A stretch of DNA of 64,000 nucleotides from Cohnella sp. SGD-V74 (GTDB lineage: Bacteria; Bacillota; Bacilli; Paenibacillales; Paenibacillaceae). Each line of letters opens with the position of its first letter. The first letter of the stretch is position 1. The DNA is taken from NCBI RefSeq assembly GCF_003001675.1, contig NZ_PVYW01000003.1, forward strand, positions 372,001 to 436,000, given 5' to 3'. Shown here one piece after another: positions 16,335 through 25,703 of this stretch. The notes beneath the pieces are model-generated. The model did not search any database and was not told the origin of the DNA. It saw only the letters and a program-made list of their open reading frames with translations. Made by a program: the position numbers and the translations under genes.

Positions 16335-16703
16335 CTACTTCGCCGCCAAATCCGGGCGAAGAACTTGCGCGCGATTCAGGTAGACGTGGCGGATGTCCTT
16401 CTGGGCGACGTCGGTGTTGACGAGCACCATCAGGCGGATGCACTTCTCCAGGCTGCCCTTGACCGGCACCTCGAGCGAGCACATGAGCGGCACGAGCTCC
16501 CACCCCGCCATCTGGCGAATCGCTCTCGCCGGGAACGTCGCGTCCAAATCCTGCGTGACGGTGACGAACACGCTGGCGATTTCCTCCGGCTCGAATTGAT
16601 TGACTTCGACGATTCCGTTCAACAGCTCGACGGTCGCGTCCAAAATAAGCTGCTCCTCGTTATGCTCGACGGTGATGGCCCCGCGAATTCCCCTAACGCT
16701 CAT
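16335..16703 (-). CDS. aroH: Chorismate mutase, AroH type
   Basis: 122 residues, the size of the trimeric B. subtilis AroH class rather than the helical AroQ class. The start RGIRGAITV carries the active-site Arg4/Arg7, and AGWELVPLMC, KCIRLMVLVNTD and IRHVYLNRAQVLRPDL follow in the family order. Rearranges chorismate to prephenate for TyrA and the phenylalanine branch. Third gene after aroC and aroB; ribosome site GAGGGG lies over the aroB stop. Confidence 0.96.
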   Translation of the reverse strand: MSVRGIRGAITVEHNEEQLILDATVELLNGIVEVNQFEPEEIASVFVTVTQDLDATFPARAIRQMAGWELVPLMCSLEVPVKGSLEKCIRLMVLVNTDVAQKDIRHVYLNRAQVLRPDLAAK

Positions 16704-16709
16704 GATCGT

Positions 16710-17816
16710 CTATTTCCCCTCTCTTAATCCGTTCACGATGTCCGTTACCCATGCGGAAGGAACGTCGCGGCGAATTTCCACGCTTCCGATGGCCGTAGGC
16801 ACGACGAACACCATATTGCCTTCGGAAAATTTCTTGTCATGCAGCATCGCGCCCATGATCGCGTCGGTCGGGCAGCTGTCCGGAATGCGGACGGGAAGCC
16901 CGAATTTGCGGAAAATGCGCTCGGTCGTCTCCTCGATATCCGCGGAGTAGCCGAAGCGCCCCGCCAGCCTGGCCGAGCCGACCATGCCGATCGCGATCGC
17001 TTCGCCGTGCAGCAGTTCCCCGTAACCCGCGACCGCTTCCAGCGCATGGCCGATCGTGTGACCGAGGTTCAGAATGGCGCGCAAGTCGTTCTCCCGCTCG
17101 TCGCGCGAGACGACGATCGACTTCACCTTGCAGCCTTCGTACAGCGCGTAGCCTAGCGCATCGGGCTCCAGCGCCAGCAGCCGATCCGCGTTGTCGTCGC
17201 ACCATGCGACGAAGTCCGCGTTCCAGATCAGCCCGTGCTTGATCACTTCGGACAAGCCGGCGCGCACTTCCCGAATCGGCAGGCTCGCCAGCGTATCCAG
17301 ATCGTACAGCACGAATTCCGGCTGATGGAAGGCGCCGATAATGTTTTTCGCCAGCCGATGGTTAACCGCCACTTTGCCGCCGACGCTGCTGTCGTGCGCC
17401 AAGATCGTCGTCGGAATTTGCACGAACTTCACGCCGCGCATGTAGGAAGCCGCGACGAAGCCCGCCAAGTCGCCCACGACGCCGCCGCCAAGCGCGATGA
17501 CCGTCGATTTGCGGTCCAATCCCGCCTGAAGCGCCTTCTCTACGAGAAGATCCAGCATCTCCAGAGACTTGGAAGATTCCCCGGACGGCACGACGGCGCG
17601 AACGACCGTATAGCCGCTCGCGCGCAGGCTCTCTTCGACCGCCGCCGCGTACAAGCCTTCGACAGCGCTGTCGGTGACGAGCAGAATCGGAGATTTCACA
17701 GGAAATCCCCGCTCGGCGAATTTCCGTCCCAATTCCGCGATCAATCCCGTGCCGATATAGATCGGATAGGAACGTTCCCCGAGATCTACCGTGAGTTCTC
17801 TCGTTCCGCCCGCCAT
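16710..17816 (-). CDS. aroB: 3-dehydroquinate synthase
   Basis: 368 residues from the ATG that shares a base with the aroC stop (TAATG); the open frame upstream is a shadow inside aroC. NAD- and metal-dependent: GGGVVGDLAGFVAASYMRG and PTTILAHDSSVGGKVAVNH contain the family signature, with the metal-binding His in LGHTIGHALE and HGEAIAIGM. Converts DAHP to 3-dehydroquinate, step two of the shikimate route. Confidence 0.97.
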   Translation of the reverse strand: MAGGTRELTVDLGERSYPIYIGTGLIAELGRKFAERGFPVKSPILLVTDSAVEGLYAAAVEESLRASGYTVVRAVVPSGESSKSLEMLDLLVEKALQAGLDRKSTVIALGGGVVGDLAGFVAASYMRGVKFVQIPTTILAHDSSVGGKVAVNHRLAKNIIGAFHQPEFVLYDLDTLASLPIREVRAGLSEVIKHGLIWNADFVAWCDDNADRLLALEPDALGYALYEGCKVKSIVVSRDERENDLRAILNLGHTIGHALEAVAGYGELLHGEAIAIGMVGSARLAGRFGYSADIEETTERIFRKFGLPVRIPDSCPTDAIMGAMLHDKKFSEGNMVFVVPTAIGSVEIRRDVPSAWVTDIVNGLREGK

Positions 17817-18985
17817 TAGTAAGCCTCTACCTGTTTCAAGTAGTTGTCGAGATTCGCCTGGATTTCTTCGATCGAATCGCCGCCGAACTTCTCCAGGAAC
17901 GCCTTGGCGACTTCCCAGGCGACGACGTGCTCCATGACGACGCTCGCCGCGGGAACGGCGCAAGCATCGGAACGCTCGACTTGTGCGGTGAACGCTTCCT
18001 TCGTATCGATGTCGACGCTCGCCAGCGGCTTGTACAGCGTCGGAATCGGCTTCATGACGCCGCGCACGACGATCGGCTCACCGGTCGTCATGCCGCCTTC
18101 GAATCCTCCGGCGCGGTTCGAGCCTCTGTAGAAGCCCTGCTCTTCCGAGTACAGAATCTCGTCATGCACCTGCGAGCCCGGAATACGGGCCGCTTCGAAG
18201 CCGATGCCGACTTCGACGCCTTTGAAGGCGTTGATCGAGACGACGGCTTGCGCGATGCGGCCGTCCAGCTTGCGGTCCCATTGAACGTGGCTGCCGAGAC
18301 CGACGGGAAGCCCGCTGACGATGCACTCGACGACGCCGCCGATCGTATCGCCGTCCTTCTTCATCTGGTCGATCAGCTCGATCATTTTCTGCTCGGCGTC
18401 TTTGTCCGCGACCCGAACCGGCGATTCTTCCGTCACCGCGATCAACTCGTCGATCGGCAGATTCGGAGCGGCCGCTTCGATTCCGCCGATGGAGACGACA
18501 TGCCCGGCTACCTTGATGCCGAATTGGCCGAGCAATTGGCGCGCGATCGCGCCTACGGCGACGCGGGCCGCCGTCTCACGCGCGCTGGAGCGCTCCAGCA
18601 CGTTGCGCAAGTCGCGCAAATTATACTTCAAGCCTCCGTTCAAGTCGGCATGTCCCGGACGGGGACGGAAAACGCGGCGCTTCGTCTCGTCGCCGCCTTC
18701 GATCGGCTCGACGTTCATGACGGAGGTCCAATGTTTCCAGTCTTTATTTTCCACGATGACCGCCACCGGCGCTCCGGTCGTGCGGCCGTGCCTGACTCCG
18801 CCCACGATCTGAGCCGTATCGGTCTCGATCTGCATGCGGCGGCCGCGCCCGTGTCCTTTCTGACGGCGCTGCAATTGAAAATTCAACTGTTCGAAATCCA
18901 GCTCCAGGTTGCTTGGCAATCCTTCGATAATTGCGGTAAGCTGCGGGCCATGCGTCTCTCCCGCGGTCAAATAACGTAAACTCAA
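17816..18985 (-). CDS. aroC: Chorismate synthase
   Basis: 389 residues starting at TTG, chosen because GGGAGG lies eight bases upstream and the family start [13 protein letters not shown] follows at once. FMN-dependent trans-elimination of phosphate from EPSP. Signatures: [50 protein letters not shown] and [16 protein letters not shown]. First gene of aroC-aroB-aroH with its own promoter at 19032-19061. Called aroF in B. subtilis. Confidence 0.97.
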   Translation of the reverse strand: MSLRYLTAGETHGPQLTAIIEGLPSNLELDFEQLNFQLQRRQKGHGRGRRMQIETDTAQIVGGVRHGRTTGAPVAVIVENKDWKHWTSVMNVEPIEGGDETKRRVFRPRPGHADLNGGLKYNLRDLRNVLERSSARETAARVAVGAIARQLLGQFGIKVAGHVVSIGGIEAAAPNLPIDELIAVTEESPVRVADKDAEQKMIELIDQMKKDGDTIGGVVECIVSGLPVGLGSHVQWDRKLDGRIAQAVVSINAFKGVEVGIGFEAARIPGSQVHDEILYSEEQGFYRGSNRAGGFEGGMTTGEPIVVRGVMKPIPTLYKPLASVDIDTKEAFTAQVERSDACAVPAASVVMEHVVAWEVAKAFLEKFGGDSIEEIQANLDNYLKQVEAY

Positions 18986-19031
18986 CTCCGGTTCCTCCCT
19001 TTATCCACGCAAGCCGTGCCTATCTTTGATC

Positions 19032-19061
19032 ATTATAGTACAGCGTTAAAGCGTTTGACAA
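19032..19061 (-). promoter_or_regulatory. sigma-A promoter of aroC-aroB-aroH
   Basis: TTGTCA, 18 bp, TATAAT on the minus strand, just beyond the terminator that ends the small gene upstream. Confidence 0.75.
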
Positions 19062-19067
19062 GAAAAG

Positions 19068-19090
19068 AGCCCGTCACGTTCGGACGGACT
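19068..19090 (-). terminator. Terminator at the end of the cheR transcript
   Basis: AGTCCGTC-CGAACGT-GACGGGCT (8 bp with one wobble) followed by CTTTTCTT on the minus strand; the stop codon of the 53-residue gene lies in the hairpin. Confidence 0.7.
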
Positions 19091-19235
19091 GCTTCTTGCC
19101 GGCTTTCGTTCTCGGCGTTCCCGGGTCCCTCAAATGTCCGAGAAGCTCCACGTTATCCAGGCCCAATATTTGCGCGCATTCCTGTACGGATATCAATCCT
19201 CGCCGATAAGCCGCGATCACTTTGCGTTTGTCCAT
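19074..19235 (-). CDS. Small HTH-like protein of unknown function, 53 residues
   Basis: Starts at ATG with GGAGGG five bases upstream and ends in a terminator. The sequence MDKRKVIAAYRRGLISVQEC continues with AQILGLDNVELLGHLRD and a basic tail, and looks like a short helix-turn-helix: two helices around residues 4-12 and 16-24 and a third near 27-34. It lies between cheR and aroC, where B. subtilis has no gene. The family is unknown to me; it may be an anti-sigma- or MerR-like fragment or a free-standing small regulator. Confidence 0.7.
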   Translation of the reverse strand: MDKRKVIAAYRRGLISVQECAQILGLDNVELLGHLRDPGTPRTKAGKKQSVRT

Positions 19236-19296
19236 AGACACCCTCCGCGTTGGCCCGATTAGCCTTATTATCGGTTGGGAGCCTAGTTAACATACG

Positions 19297-20118
19297 TTAA
19301 TTCACGCGTCTGTAGAAAAAAGTGTCCGCCGTCTCCAGCCCGTACTGGCCGGGCGAGAAAATCTGCTCTGTGCTGCCGACGAACAGCAGTCCGCCGGGCT
19401 TGAGCGCCTGCGCGAATTTGCCGTACAGGATGTGCTTGGCGTCCTCGGTAAAGTAGATCATAACGTTCCGGCAGACGATCAGGTCGAAGTGGCTCCCGAA
19501 CGAATCGAGCAGCAGATTCTGCTTCTGAAACTTGATCGCCTTCTTCAGCCGGCCGTCGATACGGAAAGCGCCGTCCTCCGGAACGAAGTACTTCGACTTG
19601 AAGTCGGATGGCACATCCCGCAGCGAGCGCTCCAAGTAGATGCCTTCCCTGGCTTTCGCCAGCACGCCGTCGTCGATGTCGGTGGCGAGCACCGACGTTC
19701 TGTCGAGGGCCCCCAGCGAATCCATAATCATCGCCAGCGTATACGGTTCTTCCCCCGTCGAGCAAGCGGCGCTCCAGATGCTCAGCCGCGAGGACTGATT
19801 CAGCATCTGCGGCAGAAACTTCTCCCGAAGCACCTGCCACCGGTTCGGATTGCGCCAAAACTCGGAAACGTTGATCGTCATCCTGTCCAGAAATTCGTTG
19901 CGCAGCCTTGCTTCCGCAGTCAATGCCGCGAAATACTCATCGAACGTGCGAAATCCGTGTTTCATTCGCAGCGTCGTCAGCCGTCTTCGCATCTGATTTT
20001 CCTTGTACTGGGACAGATCTATCGAGGTCAATCTCTTGATATTCACGACAAACCGCGTAAAATCCTCATCCTCGGAAAAGCCCGAGCCCGCGCTCGGAAT
20101 GGAACGAATGTCTCCCAT
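19297..20118 (-). CDS. cheR: Chemotaxis protein methyltransferase
   Basis: 273 residues. N-terminal helical domain (about 18-85: DFTRFVVNIKRLTSIDLSQY, RRRLTTLRMKHGFRTFDEYF), then a SAM-binding domain with WSAACSTGEEPYTLAM at 115-130 and LIVCRNVMIYF near 218. Methylates glutamates of chemoreceptors. No other chemotaxis gene is nearby; the position between ndk and aroC is the conserved one seen in B. subtilis. Confidence 0.95.
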   Translation of the reverse strand: MGDIRSIPSAGSGFSEDEDFTRFVVNIKRLTSIDLSQYKENQMRRRLTTLRMKHGFRTFDEYFAALTAEARLRNEFLDRMTINVSEFWRNPNRWQVLREKFLPQMLNQSSRLSIWSAACSTGEEPYTLAMIMDSLGALDRTSVLATDIDDGVLAKAREGIYLERSLRDVPSDFKSKYFVPEDGAFRIDGRLKKAIKFQKQNLLLDSFGSHFDLIVCRNVMIYFTEDAKHILYGKFAQALKPGGLLFVGSTEQIFSPGQYGLETADTFFYRRVN

Positions 20119-20136
20119 GACGTTCTGTTCTCTCCC

Positions 20137-20580
20137 TTATATCCACACCTGAATGGCCTTATCGTAGGACACCAGTTCGTCTTCCGAGAAGAAAATAGCG
20201 ATCTCCCGCTCGGCATTCGCCAGGGAGTCCGCGCCATGAATCAAATTGAAATTCGTATGTATCGCATAATCGCTGCGAATCGTGCCCGGAGCGGCTTCCA
20301 GCGCGTTCGTCTTGCCGATGAGCGCGCGGCACAGCGCAACCGCCTGGTCCCCTTCCCACACCATCGCGAACACCGGTCCAGACGTAATAAACTGGAGCAG
20401 CTTCTCGTAGAAATCTTTGCCCTTATGTTCCGCGTAATGGCGTTCGGCGCGCTCGACGGACACTTGCATCAGCTTCGCTCCGACCAGCTTCAACCCTTTG
20501 CGCTCGAACCGGCCGACGATCTCTCCGATCAGTCCCCGCTGGACGCCGTCGGGCTTTACCATCAAGTATGTTCTCTCCAT
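20137..20580 (-). CDS. ndk: Nucleoside diphosphate kinase
   Basis: 147 residues from ATG with GGGGGAG upstream; a TTG/ATG extension of eight codons upstream is rejected. The catalytic His115 is in NLIHGADS, and [15 protein letters not shown] and the Kpn loop are intact. Transfers gamma-phosphate between nucleoside triphosphates and diphosphates. Lies between hepT and cheR as in B. subtilis. Confidence 0.97.
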   Translation of the reverse strand: MERTYLMVKPDGVQRGLIGEIVGRFERKGLKLVGAKLMQVSVERAERHYAEHKGKDFYEKLLQFITSGPVFAMVWEGDQAVALCRALIGKTNALEAAPGTIRSDYAIHTNFNLIHGADSLANAEREIAIFFSEDELVSYDKAIQVWI

Positions 20581-20654
20581 GTTTCTCCCCCTTTCCAGAA
20601 TCAACCTGCTTGCTTGTTCTCTATTTTACCATAAAAAACGCCCGTTCATAACTT

Positions 20655-21629
20655 CTAGTAGCTTCGTTTCGCCACAAAACGCGCAATATCCGTCAAATTC
20701 CGCTTCGCCGGAATGTCCGGCAGCGAATCGAGCGCCTGCAGCGCCTTGGCGATATAGCGGTCCGCCATCCGTTCCGCTTCCTTGATCCCTTTGCTCGAGC
20801 GTACGAGCTTCACCGCCGCGGTCGAATCCGAGCGCCCGTCGGCGACCTTGATCGCTTCGATCTCCCCGAGCAGACGATCGCGAATCGCGTCCTCCTGCAA
20901 GGCGTACAGCACCGGCAGCGTAATGTTCCCCTGGCGCAGATCGCTGCCCGGCGGCTTGCCGATCGCTTTCTCGGTTCCGCACAGGTCGAGCAGGTCGTCC
21001 ATGATCTGAAAATTCATCCCCAGATTGTAGCCGAACCGGTACAGCGCGTTGCTGACTTTGGCCGGAGCTCCGGTCGCGATCGCGCCCAGCTGACAGCTGA
21101 TCGCGATGAGGAGCGCCGTTTTCCGCCGGATTCTTCGCAAGTAATTGCGCACGCTCTGATCGACGTTGAAAAAATCGCGAATCTGCTCCATCTCTCCGAT
21201 GCACACTTGCACGATCGTACCGGACAAAATTTGGTGAATGCGCGGCTTGTCCAGCTCGGTGACGACCGTCAGCGCCTTGGCGTAGATGTAATCCCCGGTA
21301 AACATGGCGATCCGGTTGTCCCACTTGGATTTGACCGTAAGCTGACCCCGACGGGTGTCCGCATCGTCGATGACGTCGTCGTGAACGAGCGTAGCCATAT
21401 GGATCAGTTCGAGCGGCACCGCGACTTTCTTAAGCGTCTCGAGCGAATAGTCGCCGAATTTGCCCGCCAGCAGCACGAGCACGGGACGGATTCTTTTGCC
21501 GCCCGCCTTCAACAAATGAAGGGACGTCTCGCTCAAGATCGGCAGATCCGAGGTGACGGTAAGCGCCATCTGATCCTCGATCGCCTGCAATTCCGATTTC
21601 AACGATGCGTAGAGCTGCATTAATTTCAT
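20655..21629 (-). CDS. hepT: Heptaprenyl diphosphate synthase, catalytic component II
   Basis: 324 residues, trans-prenyltransferase fold. First aspartate-rich motif DDVIDDAD at 84-91, second DDLLD at 211-215, GGKRIRP near 43-49. Works with HepS (component I), encoded at 24725-25603, to build the C35 side chain of menaquinone. Unlike B. subtilis, where hepS-menG-hepT are contiguous, three genes (ubiA, ubiX, mqnA) stand between menG and hepT. Confidence 0.94.
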   Translation of the reverse strand: MKLMQLYASLKSELQAIEDQMALTVTSDLPILSETSLHLLKAGGKRIRPVLVLLAGKFGDYSLETLKKVAVPLELIHMATLVHDDVIDDADTRRGQLTVKSKWDNRIAMFTGDYIYAKALTVVTELDKPRIHQILSGTIVQVCIGEMEQIRDFFNVDQSVRNYLRRIRRKTALLIAISCQLGAIATGAPAKVSNALYRFGYNLGMNFQIMDDLLDLCGTEKAIGKPPGSDLRQGNITLPVLYALQEDAIRDRLLGEIEAIKVADGRSDSTAAVKLVRSSKGIKEAERMADRYIAKALQALDSLPDIPAKRNLTDIARFVAKRSY

Positions 21630-21633
21630 AAGT

Positions 21634-22509
21634 TCACCTGCGGTTGGATAGGTTATCTAGAAGATAGGGCAGCGGCAATTCCGCGATATCGGGCTCGCCT
21701 TCCATCAATCCGAGTTCCTTGGCGTATTGAAAATAAAGCTTGAGTCCCGACTTCTGCGCCTCGCCGAAATCGTGGCACAGATTGCCGAAGTAGCCGTTCC
21801 AGTACTCGACCGTTCCCCCGATCTGGCTGAGCGCCTTGTTCACGATCGGTTCGACGTTCCCGTAGGACTTGCTCTTGCTCGCAATCAAACCTTCATAGAT
21901 TTCGCGGATCGCTTCGGGATAACGATGCGCCGTTTCCTTATGCACCGCCCAGAGCGCGTACGTCATCCATTGGCCGGTCCAGACGTTCCACACTTCCCCG
22001 AGATCCAGCACCCGGTAGCCGTGATCCTTCCAGGAAGCCCGGATGGCATGGTCTCCGATGAGCAGCGCGGCGTCCGCGTTCTCCAGCATCTGTTCCAGCG
22101 CCGGCTCGGCATCCTCGTAGGTCGGTTTGCCTCCGTAAAATTTCTCCATGATGATTTTCAGCAGATTGACCGACGTGGCCGAAGCGGTCGTTAACGCGAT
22201 TTTGCCGTGCAGCACTTGCTCCAGCGGCGATTTGAGAAACAGCAGAATCGACTGCACTCTGCCGAACGCGCTGACCGACAGGTTGGGCAGCAGGTAATAG
22301 GAATCGGCGGAAATTCCGTATGCGTAAGAGGAGATCGCCGCCATATCGATATCGCCCGCTCTCAGCTTGCGGTTCAGCGCCGCGGGCAGTTCCGAATGGA
22401 TCTCCGTCGGAAACCGCAGCTGCGCCGGGTCGAAATGATGAAACACCGGCCAAGCGTTCGTATAAGAGATGCGGCCGAGGCGAATCGGCCGCGAGTTCGT
22501 TTTATTCAT
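21634..22509 (-). CDS. mqnA: Chorismate dehydratase (futalosine pathway)
   Basis: 291 residues of the MqnA/MqnD periplasmic-binding-like family: RLGRISYTNAWPVFHHFD at the start, DMAAISSYAYG near 56-66, LTTASATSVNLLKIIM near 106-121, and ALLIGDHAIRA near 148. MqnA removes water from chorismate to give 3-[(1-carboxyvinyl)oxy]benzoate, first step of the futalosine route to menaquinone. Start overlaps ubiX by eight bases. The other futalosine genes (mqnB, mqnC, mqnD, mqnE) are not in this window. Confidence 0.93.
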   Translation of the reverse strand: MNKTNSRPIRLGRISYTNAWPVFHHFDPAQLRFPTEIHSELPAALNRKLRAGDIDMAAISSYAYGISADSYYLLPNLSVSAFGRVQSILLFLKSPLEQVLHGKIALTTASATSVNLLKIIMEKFYGGKPTYEDAEPALEQMLENADAALLIGDHAIRASWKDHGYRVLDLGEVWNVWTGQWMTYALWAVHKETAHRYPEAIREIYEGLIASKSKSYGNVEPIVNKALSQIGGTVEYWNGYFGNLCHDFGEAQKSGLKLYFQYAKELGLMEGEPDIAELPLPYLLDNLSNRR

Positions 22510-23131
22510 TCGGGTCGCCCCATCTTCGATATAAGTTATGTTCGATGCCCATGCCGTCCATCGTCTTGCCGACGATGAAGTCGACGACGTCGTCCAGCGT
22601 CTGCGGTCCGTTGTAAAAAGCGGGCATCGCCGGAATAATCCGCACGCCGAGCCTCGACAGCTTGAGCATGTTTTCCAGGTGAATGGCGCTCAGCGGCGTC
22701 TCCCGAGGCACCAGAAGCAGCGGACGCCCTTCCTTCAGCATGACGTCGGCCGCTCGCGTCAACAAGTTCGTGGACGCGCCGCTCGCGATCGCGGACAGCG
22801 ATCCCATCGAGCACGGCACGATCGCCATCCCTTCGCAGCGGAACGAACCGCTGGCGATGCTCGCCCCGATGTCGCCGAGCGGATGATACGTCATTCGTCC
22901 TTCCGCCGGCGCGGAATCAAACGCTTTATTCATACATTCTAACCGATTCGTGACGTTCCAACCTAGTTCTTCTTTCAGAACGCGCCATCCTGCTTCGGAT
23001 ACGACCAGATGCAGATGAAAACCGGCATTTAACAATTGCCGGCACAAAGTCACTCCATATATCGCCCCGCTGGCTCCGGTAATCCCGACAACCCACCTTT
23101 TGGCTGAACCGCTGTTGCCGCCGCTTACCAC
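22502..23131 (-). CDS. ubiX: UbiX-type flavin prenyltransferase
   Basis: 209 residues, GTG start overlapping the ubiA stop region by seven bases. Flavoprotein motif VVGITGASGAIYGVTLCRQL, then GSFRCEGMAIVPCSMGSLSA and LLLVPRETPLSAIHLENMLKL, all standard for UbiX/Pad1. Makes prenylated FMN, the cofactor of UbiD-type decarboxylases; in futalosine organisms it is clustered with genes for the late decarboxylation of a naphthoate intermediate. No UbiD/MqnL partner is seen here. Confidence 0.93.
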   Translation of the reverse strand: MVSGGNSGSAKRWVVGITGASGAIYGVTLCRQLLNAGFHLHLVVSEAGWRVLKEELGWNVTNRLECMNKAFDSAPAEGRMTYHPLGDIGASIASGSFRCEGMAIVPCSMGSLSAIASGASTNLLTRAADVMLKEGRPLLLVPRETPLSAIHLENMLKLSRLGVRIIPAMPAFYNGPQTLDDVVDFIVGKTMDGMGIEHNLYRRWGDPNE

Positions 23132-24000
23132 GATCGAACCACCACCAGGTCGATGAACGTAAAGACGAAAATAACGGCGCTTAGAATGCCATTCATCGTG
23201 AAGAAGGCCGCGTTCAGCTTGCTCAGATCGTTAGGCTTGACGAGCCTGTGCTCGTACAGCAGCAGCGCGGCGGCCACGATCATTCCGGCAAAATACCACC
23301 AGCTCAAATCCGTCAGCACGAGCAGCAAGGCGAACCCGGCGGCCGTGAGCGCATGGAAGCTGCGGGCGATTCCGAGCGCCTTGGCGATGCCGAAGCGGGC
23401 CGGAATCGAGTGCAGCCCTTCCTTGCGGTCGAATTCCACGTCCTGGCAGGCGTAGATCACGTCGAAGCCCGCCGTCCACAGCGCGACAGTCACGTACAGG
23501 ACGATCGCTTCCCAAGTGATGCCGCCCGTCACCGCCACCCAGCCTCCGAGAGGCGCAAGCCCGATTGTCAGGCCCAGAACGAGATGGCAGGTCCAAGTGA
23601 ACCTTTTCGTATAGGAATAGAACACAAGAAAGAACACGGCCAGCGGCAGCAGCTTGACGGCGAGGCTGTTTAATTGGGCGGACGCCCAGAACAGCAGCAC
23701 GAACGATATGATCACGTACAGTATAACGTCCTTGGATTGCAGCAGCCCTGCCGGAATGGCCCGATTGGCCGTTCTCGGATTGCGGGCGTCGATCGCCTTG
23801 TCGATCAGCCTGTTCAACCCCATCGCCGCCGTGCGAGCCCCGATCATCGCCAGCAAGATCCAGCCGCATTCGCTCCATTCCGGCAGCCGCTTCTCCACCG
23901 TCACCGCCCCGAGAATGGCCCCTACGTAAGCGAAAGGAAGCGCGAACAGCGTATGTTCGAACTTGATCATTTCCAGAAAAACGCGCACCTTGGCGATCAT
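23125..24000 (-). CDS. UbiA-family prenyltransferase (MqnP-like)
   Basis: 291 residues, about eight or nine membrane segments. First aspartate motif N63RLIDKAID71 and second [11 protein letters not shown] near 187-197 bind prenyl diphosphate through magnesium. With mqnA and ubiX next to it, the expected role is joining heptaprenyl diphosphate to the futalosine-derived naphthoate (MqnP) in the membrane; the 4-hydroxybenzoate polyprenyltransferase label common for this family would not fit a menaquinone organism. Stop overlaps ubiX; start overlaps the menG stop by four bases. Confidence 0.9.
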   Translation of the reverse strand: MIAKVRVFLEMIKFEHTLFALPFAYVGAILGAVTVEKRLPEWSECGWILLAMIGARTAAMGLNRLIDKAIDARNPRTANRAIPAGLLQSKDVILYVIISFVLLFWASAQLNSLAVKLLPLAVFFLVFYSYTKRFTWTCHLVLGLTIGLAPLGGWVAVTGGITWEAIVLYVTVALWTAGFDVIYACQDVEFDRKEGLHSIPARFGIAKALGIARSFHALTAAGFALLLVLTDLSWWYFAGMIVAAALLLYEHRLVKPNDLSKLNAAFFTMNGILSAVIFVFTFIDLVVVRSW

Positions 24001-24719
24001 ACGATTTCATTCCCTTTCGTTCCCATATGCAGCGCGGCTACGCCTCCGAAAAACGGATAAGCCTTCACGTTGCGCATGCCGATTTCGCGGAACAGCTCGG
24101 CGAGAGCCTGAAGATCGGGAAAAGTCGCGAGCGATTCCGGAAGCCACCGGTATTGCTCGTAGCTTTTGACGAACCATTTTCCGAATAAGGGCATTACTTT
24201 CTCGAAATAAAAATAATAAATGCTCTTGAACGGCTGCCAGGTCGGCTTGGACATGTCCAAACAAACGATCTTGCCTCCGGGCTTGACGACGCGCTTCATT
24301 TCCTTCAGCGTCTTGACGACGTCCGGAACGTTGCGCAAGCCGAAGCCGATCGTCACGAAATCGAAGGAATTGTCTTCGAACGGCAGCTCCATCGCATTCC
24401 CTTGAACGAGCGTAATCTGTTGTCCATAGCCCAGCTTGTCCACCTTCGCCTGGCCGATGTCCAGCATGTTGCGGCTGAAGTCCAGCCCGACCGTCTTGCC
24501 GCCCTGGCTCTCCTTGGCCAGCGCGATCGTCCAATCGCACGTGCCGCAGCACAAATCCAAGGAAGATTGCCCCGGCTGAATGTCCATCTTGCGCATCGTA
24601 AACCGGCGCCAAGCTTTATGCCTTCTGAAGCTGATGATGTCATTCATCAAGTCGTATTTGGGAGCGATGCGCTCGAACACCTCGTGCACGTGCCGCTCTT
24701 TGGATTTCGCGTCCATCAT
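23997..24719 (-). CDS. menG: Demethylmenaquinone methyltransferase
   Basis: 240 residues from the first of two tandem ATGs; the open frame upstream belongs to shadows of hepS. UbiE/MenG family: [21 protein letters not shown] at the start, SAM-binding [10 protein letters not shown] near 53-62, [24 protein letters not shown] in the middle, and a C-terminal [17 protein letters not shown]. Final methylation of demethylmenaquinone. Five bases after hepS. Confidence 0.95.
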   Translation of the reverse strand: MMDAKSKERHVHEVFERIAPKYDLMNDIISFRRHKAWRRFTMRKMDIQPGQSSLDLCCGTCDWTIALAKESQGGKTVGLDFSRNMLDIGQAKVDKLGYGQQITLVQGNAMELPFEDNSFDFVTIGFGLRNVPDVVKTLKEMKRVVKPGGKIVCLDMSKPTWQPFKSIYYFYFEKVMPLFGKWFVKSYEQYRWLPESLATFPDLQALAELFREIGMRNVKAYPFFGGVAALHMGTKGNEIV

Positions 24720-24724
24720 TGTGT

Positions 24725-25603
24725 CTATCCCAGCTCCTTCAATGCGGTTGCCCTCTGCTGTCCGGTCGCGGCCAGGAATGGCTCGAGCAGCGGCTGCAGC
24801 TCCTTCGTCAATTTGTCCGACTGAAGCCGCTGAATGAGCGACTGCAATTGGGCGGTGGATTGCCGCAGCAGCGCGCCCAGCTTCTCGGCCACGTCGTATT
24901 TGTGAAGCAGCGTCTTGATCAGCCCGGCGTCTTCCTTGTCGTCGGCCAGCAAACGCCGATCCTCTTCCGAGCCTTCCTGCAAAATGTGCCAGACGCCCCA
25001 GCTGCCCGGCAGCGAAGACGTTCTCTCCACTTTGCCGAGCTCCTGCAGCAGCAGCTCGCAGCGGCTGAACCGGTTGACGATGTCCGGCCACAGCTTGGCA
25101 TGCACTCCGTTCATAACGGCGGTAAAAGAAAGGAAAAGCCCTGACTTCAATTCGGCGCCGATATGGAGATATTCCTCCGCGTTCATTTTCATCTGTTTCG
25201 CTTTGCCGTAGAAGCTCATCTTGAGCCGGTTAATGTCGCAGACCGCTTCGCTCAGACGGCGAATCGTCTCGATCTGTCCGGCTTGCGACAGCAGGTGGTA
25301 AAAGCGGCTGCTGAAATAGTCGCCGGCGAGCACGCGCAGCTGCTGAGTCCGCATTCCCTGCGTCCCGACCGCGGCGGCCCCGGTCGCGTTCTCAACCATG
25401 TCGTGGGTATCCAGACCCATCTGCACGAGCGACGTGACGACCGACAGCAAATCCTTCTGCGAAGCCGCGAGCGGCTGATGGCTTAACACGGTGTATAGCA
25501 AAGAAATCCTGCCATTCGGAAAGTCAGGCAATTCCGTATGCAGGCTAATCATATCGTGGTTCATGTACTTGCCGGCCAATTGGTCAATACGTGATCTGCT
25601 CAT
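24725..25603 (-). CDS. hepS: Heptaprenyl diphosphate synthase component I
   Basis: 292 residues from the ATG eight bases after GGAGG; an upstream ATG is not preceded by a ribosome site. All-helical sequence of the HEPPP synthase component I family, with the characteristic [17 protein letters not shown] stretch and no aspartate-rich catalytic motif. It sets chain length and partners HepT. Position next to menG matches B. subtilis. Confidence 0.88.
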   Translation of the reverse strand: MSRSRIDQLAGKYMNHDMISLHTELPDFPNGRISLLYTVLSHQPLAASQKDLLSVVTSLVQMGLDTHDMVENATGAAAVGTQGMRTQQLRVLAGDYFSSRFYHLLSQAGQIETIRRLSEAVCDINRLKMSFYGKAKQMKMNAEEYLHIGAELKSGLFLSFTAVMNGVHAKLWPDIVNRFSRCELLLQELGKVERTSSLPGSWGVWHILQEGSEEDRRLLADDKEDAGLIKTLLHKYDVAEKLGALLRQSTAQLQSLIQRLQSDKLTKELQPLLEPFLAATGQQRATALKELG

Positions 25604-25703
25604 TGCTTCCGCCTCCGAACTAGCTGCCAGGACACCGTTAACGACGTTTATCCTAACTAGTATAACATATCCTAGAAAAGCTCGCATAAGCCAAGGACTT
25701 TGT

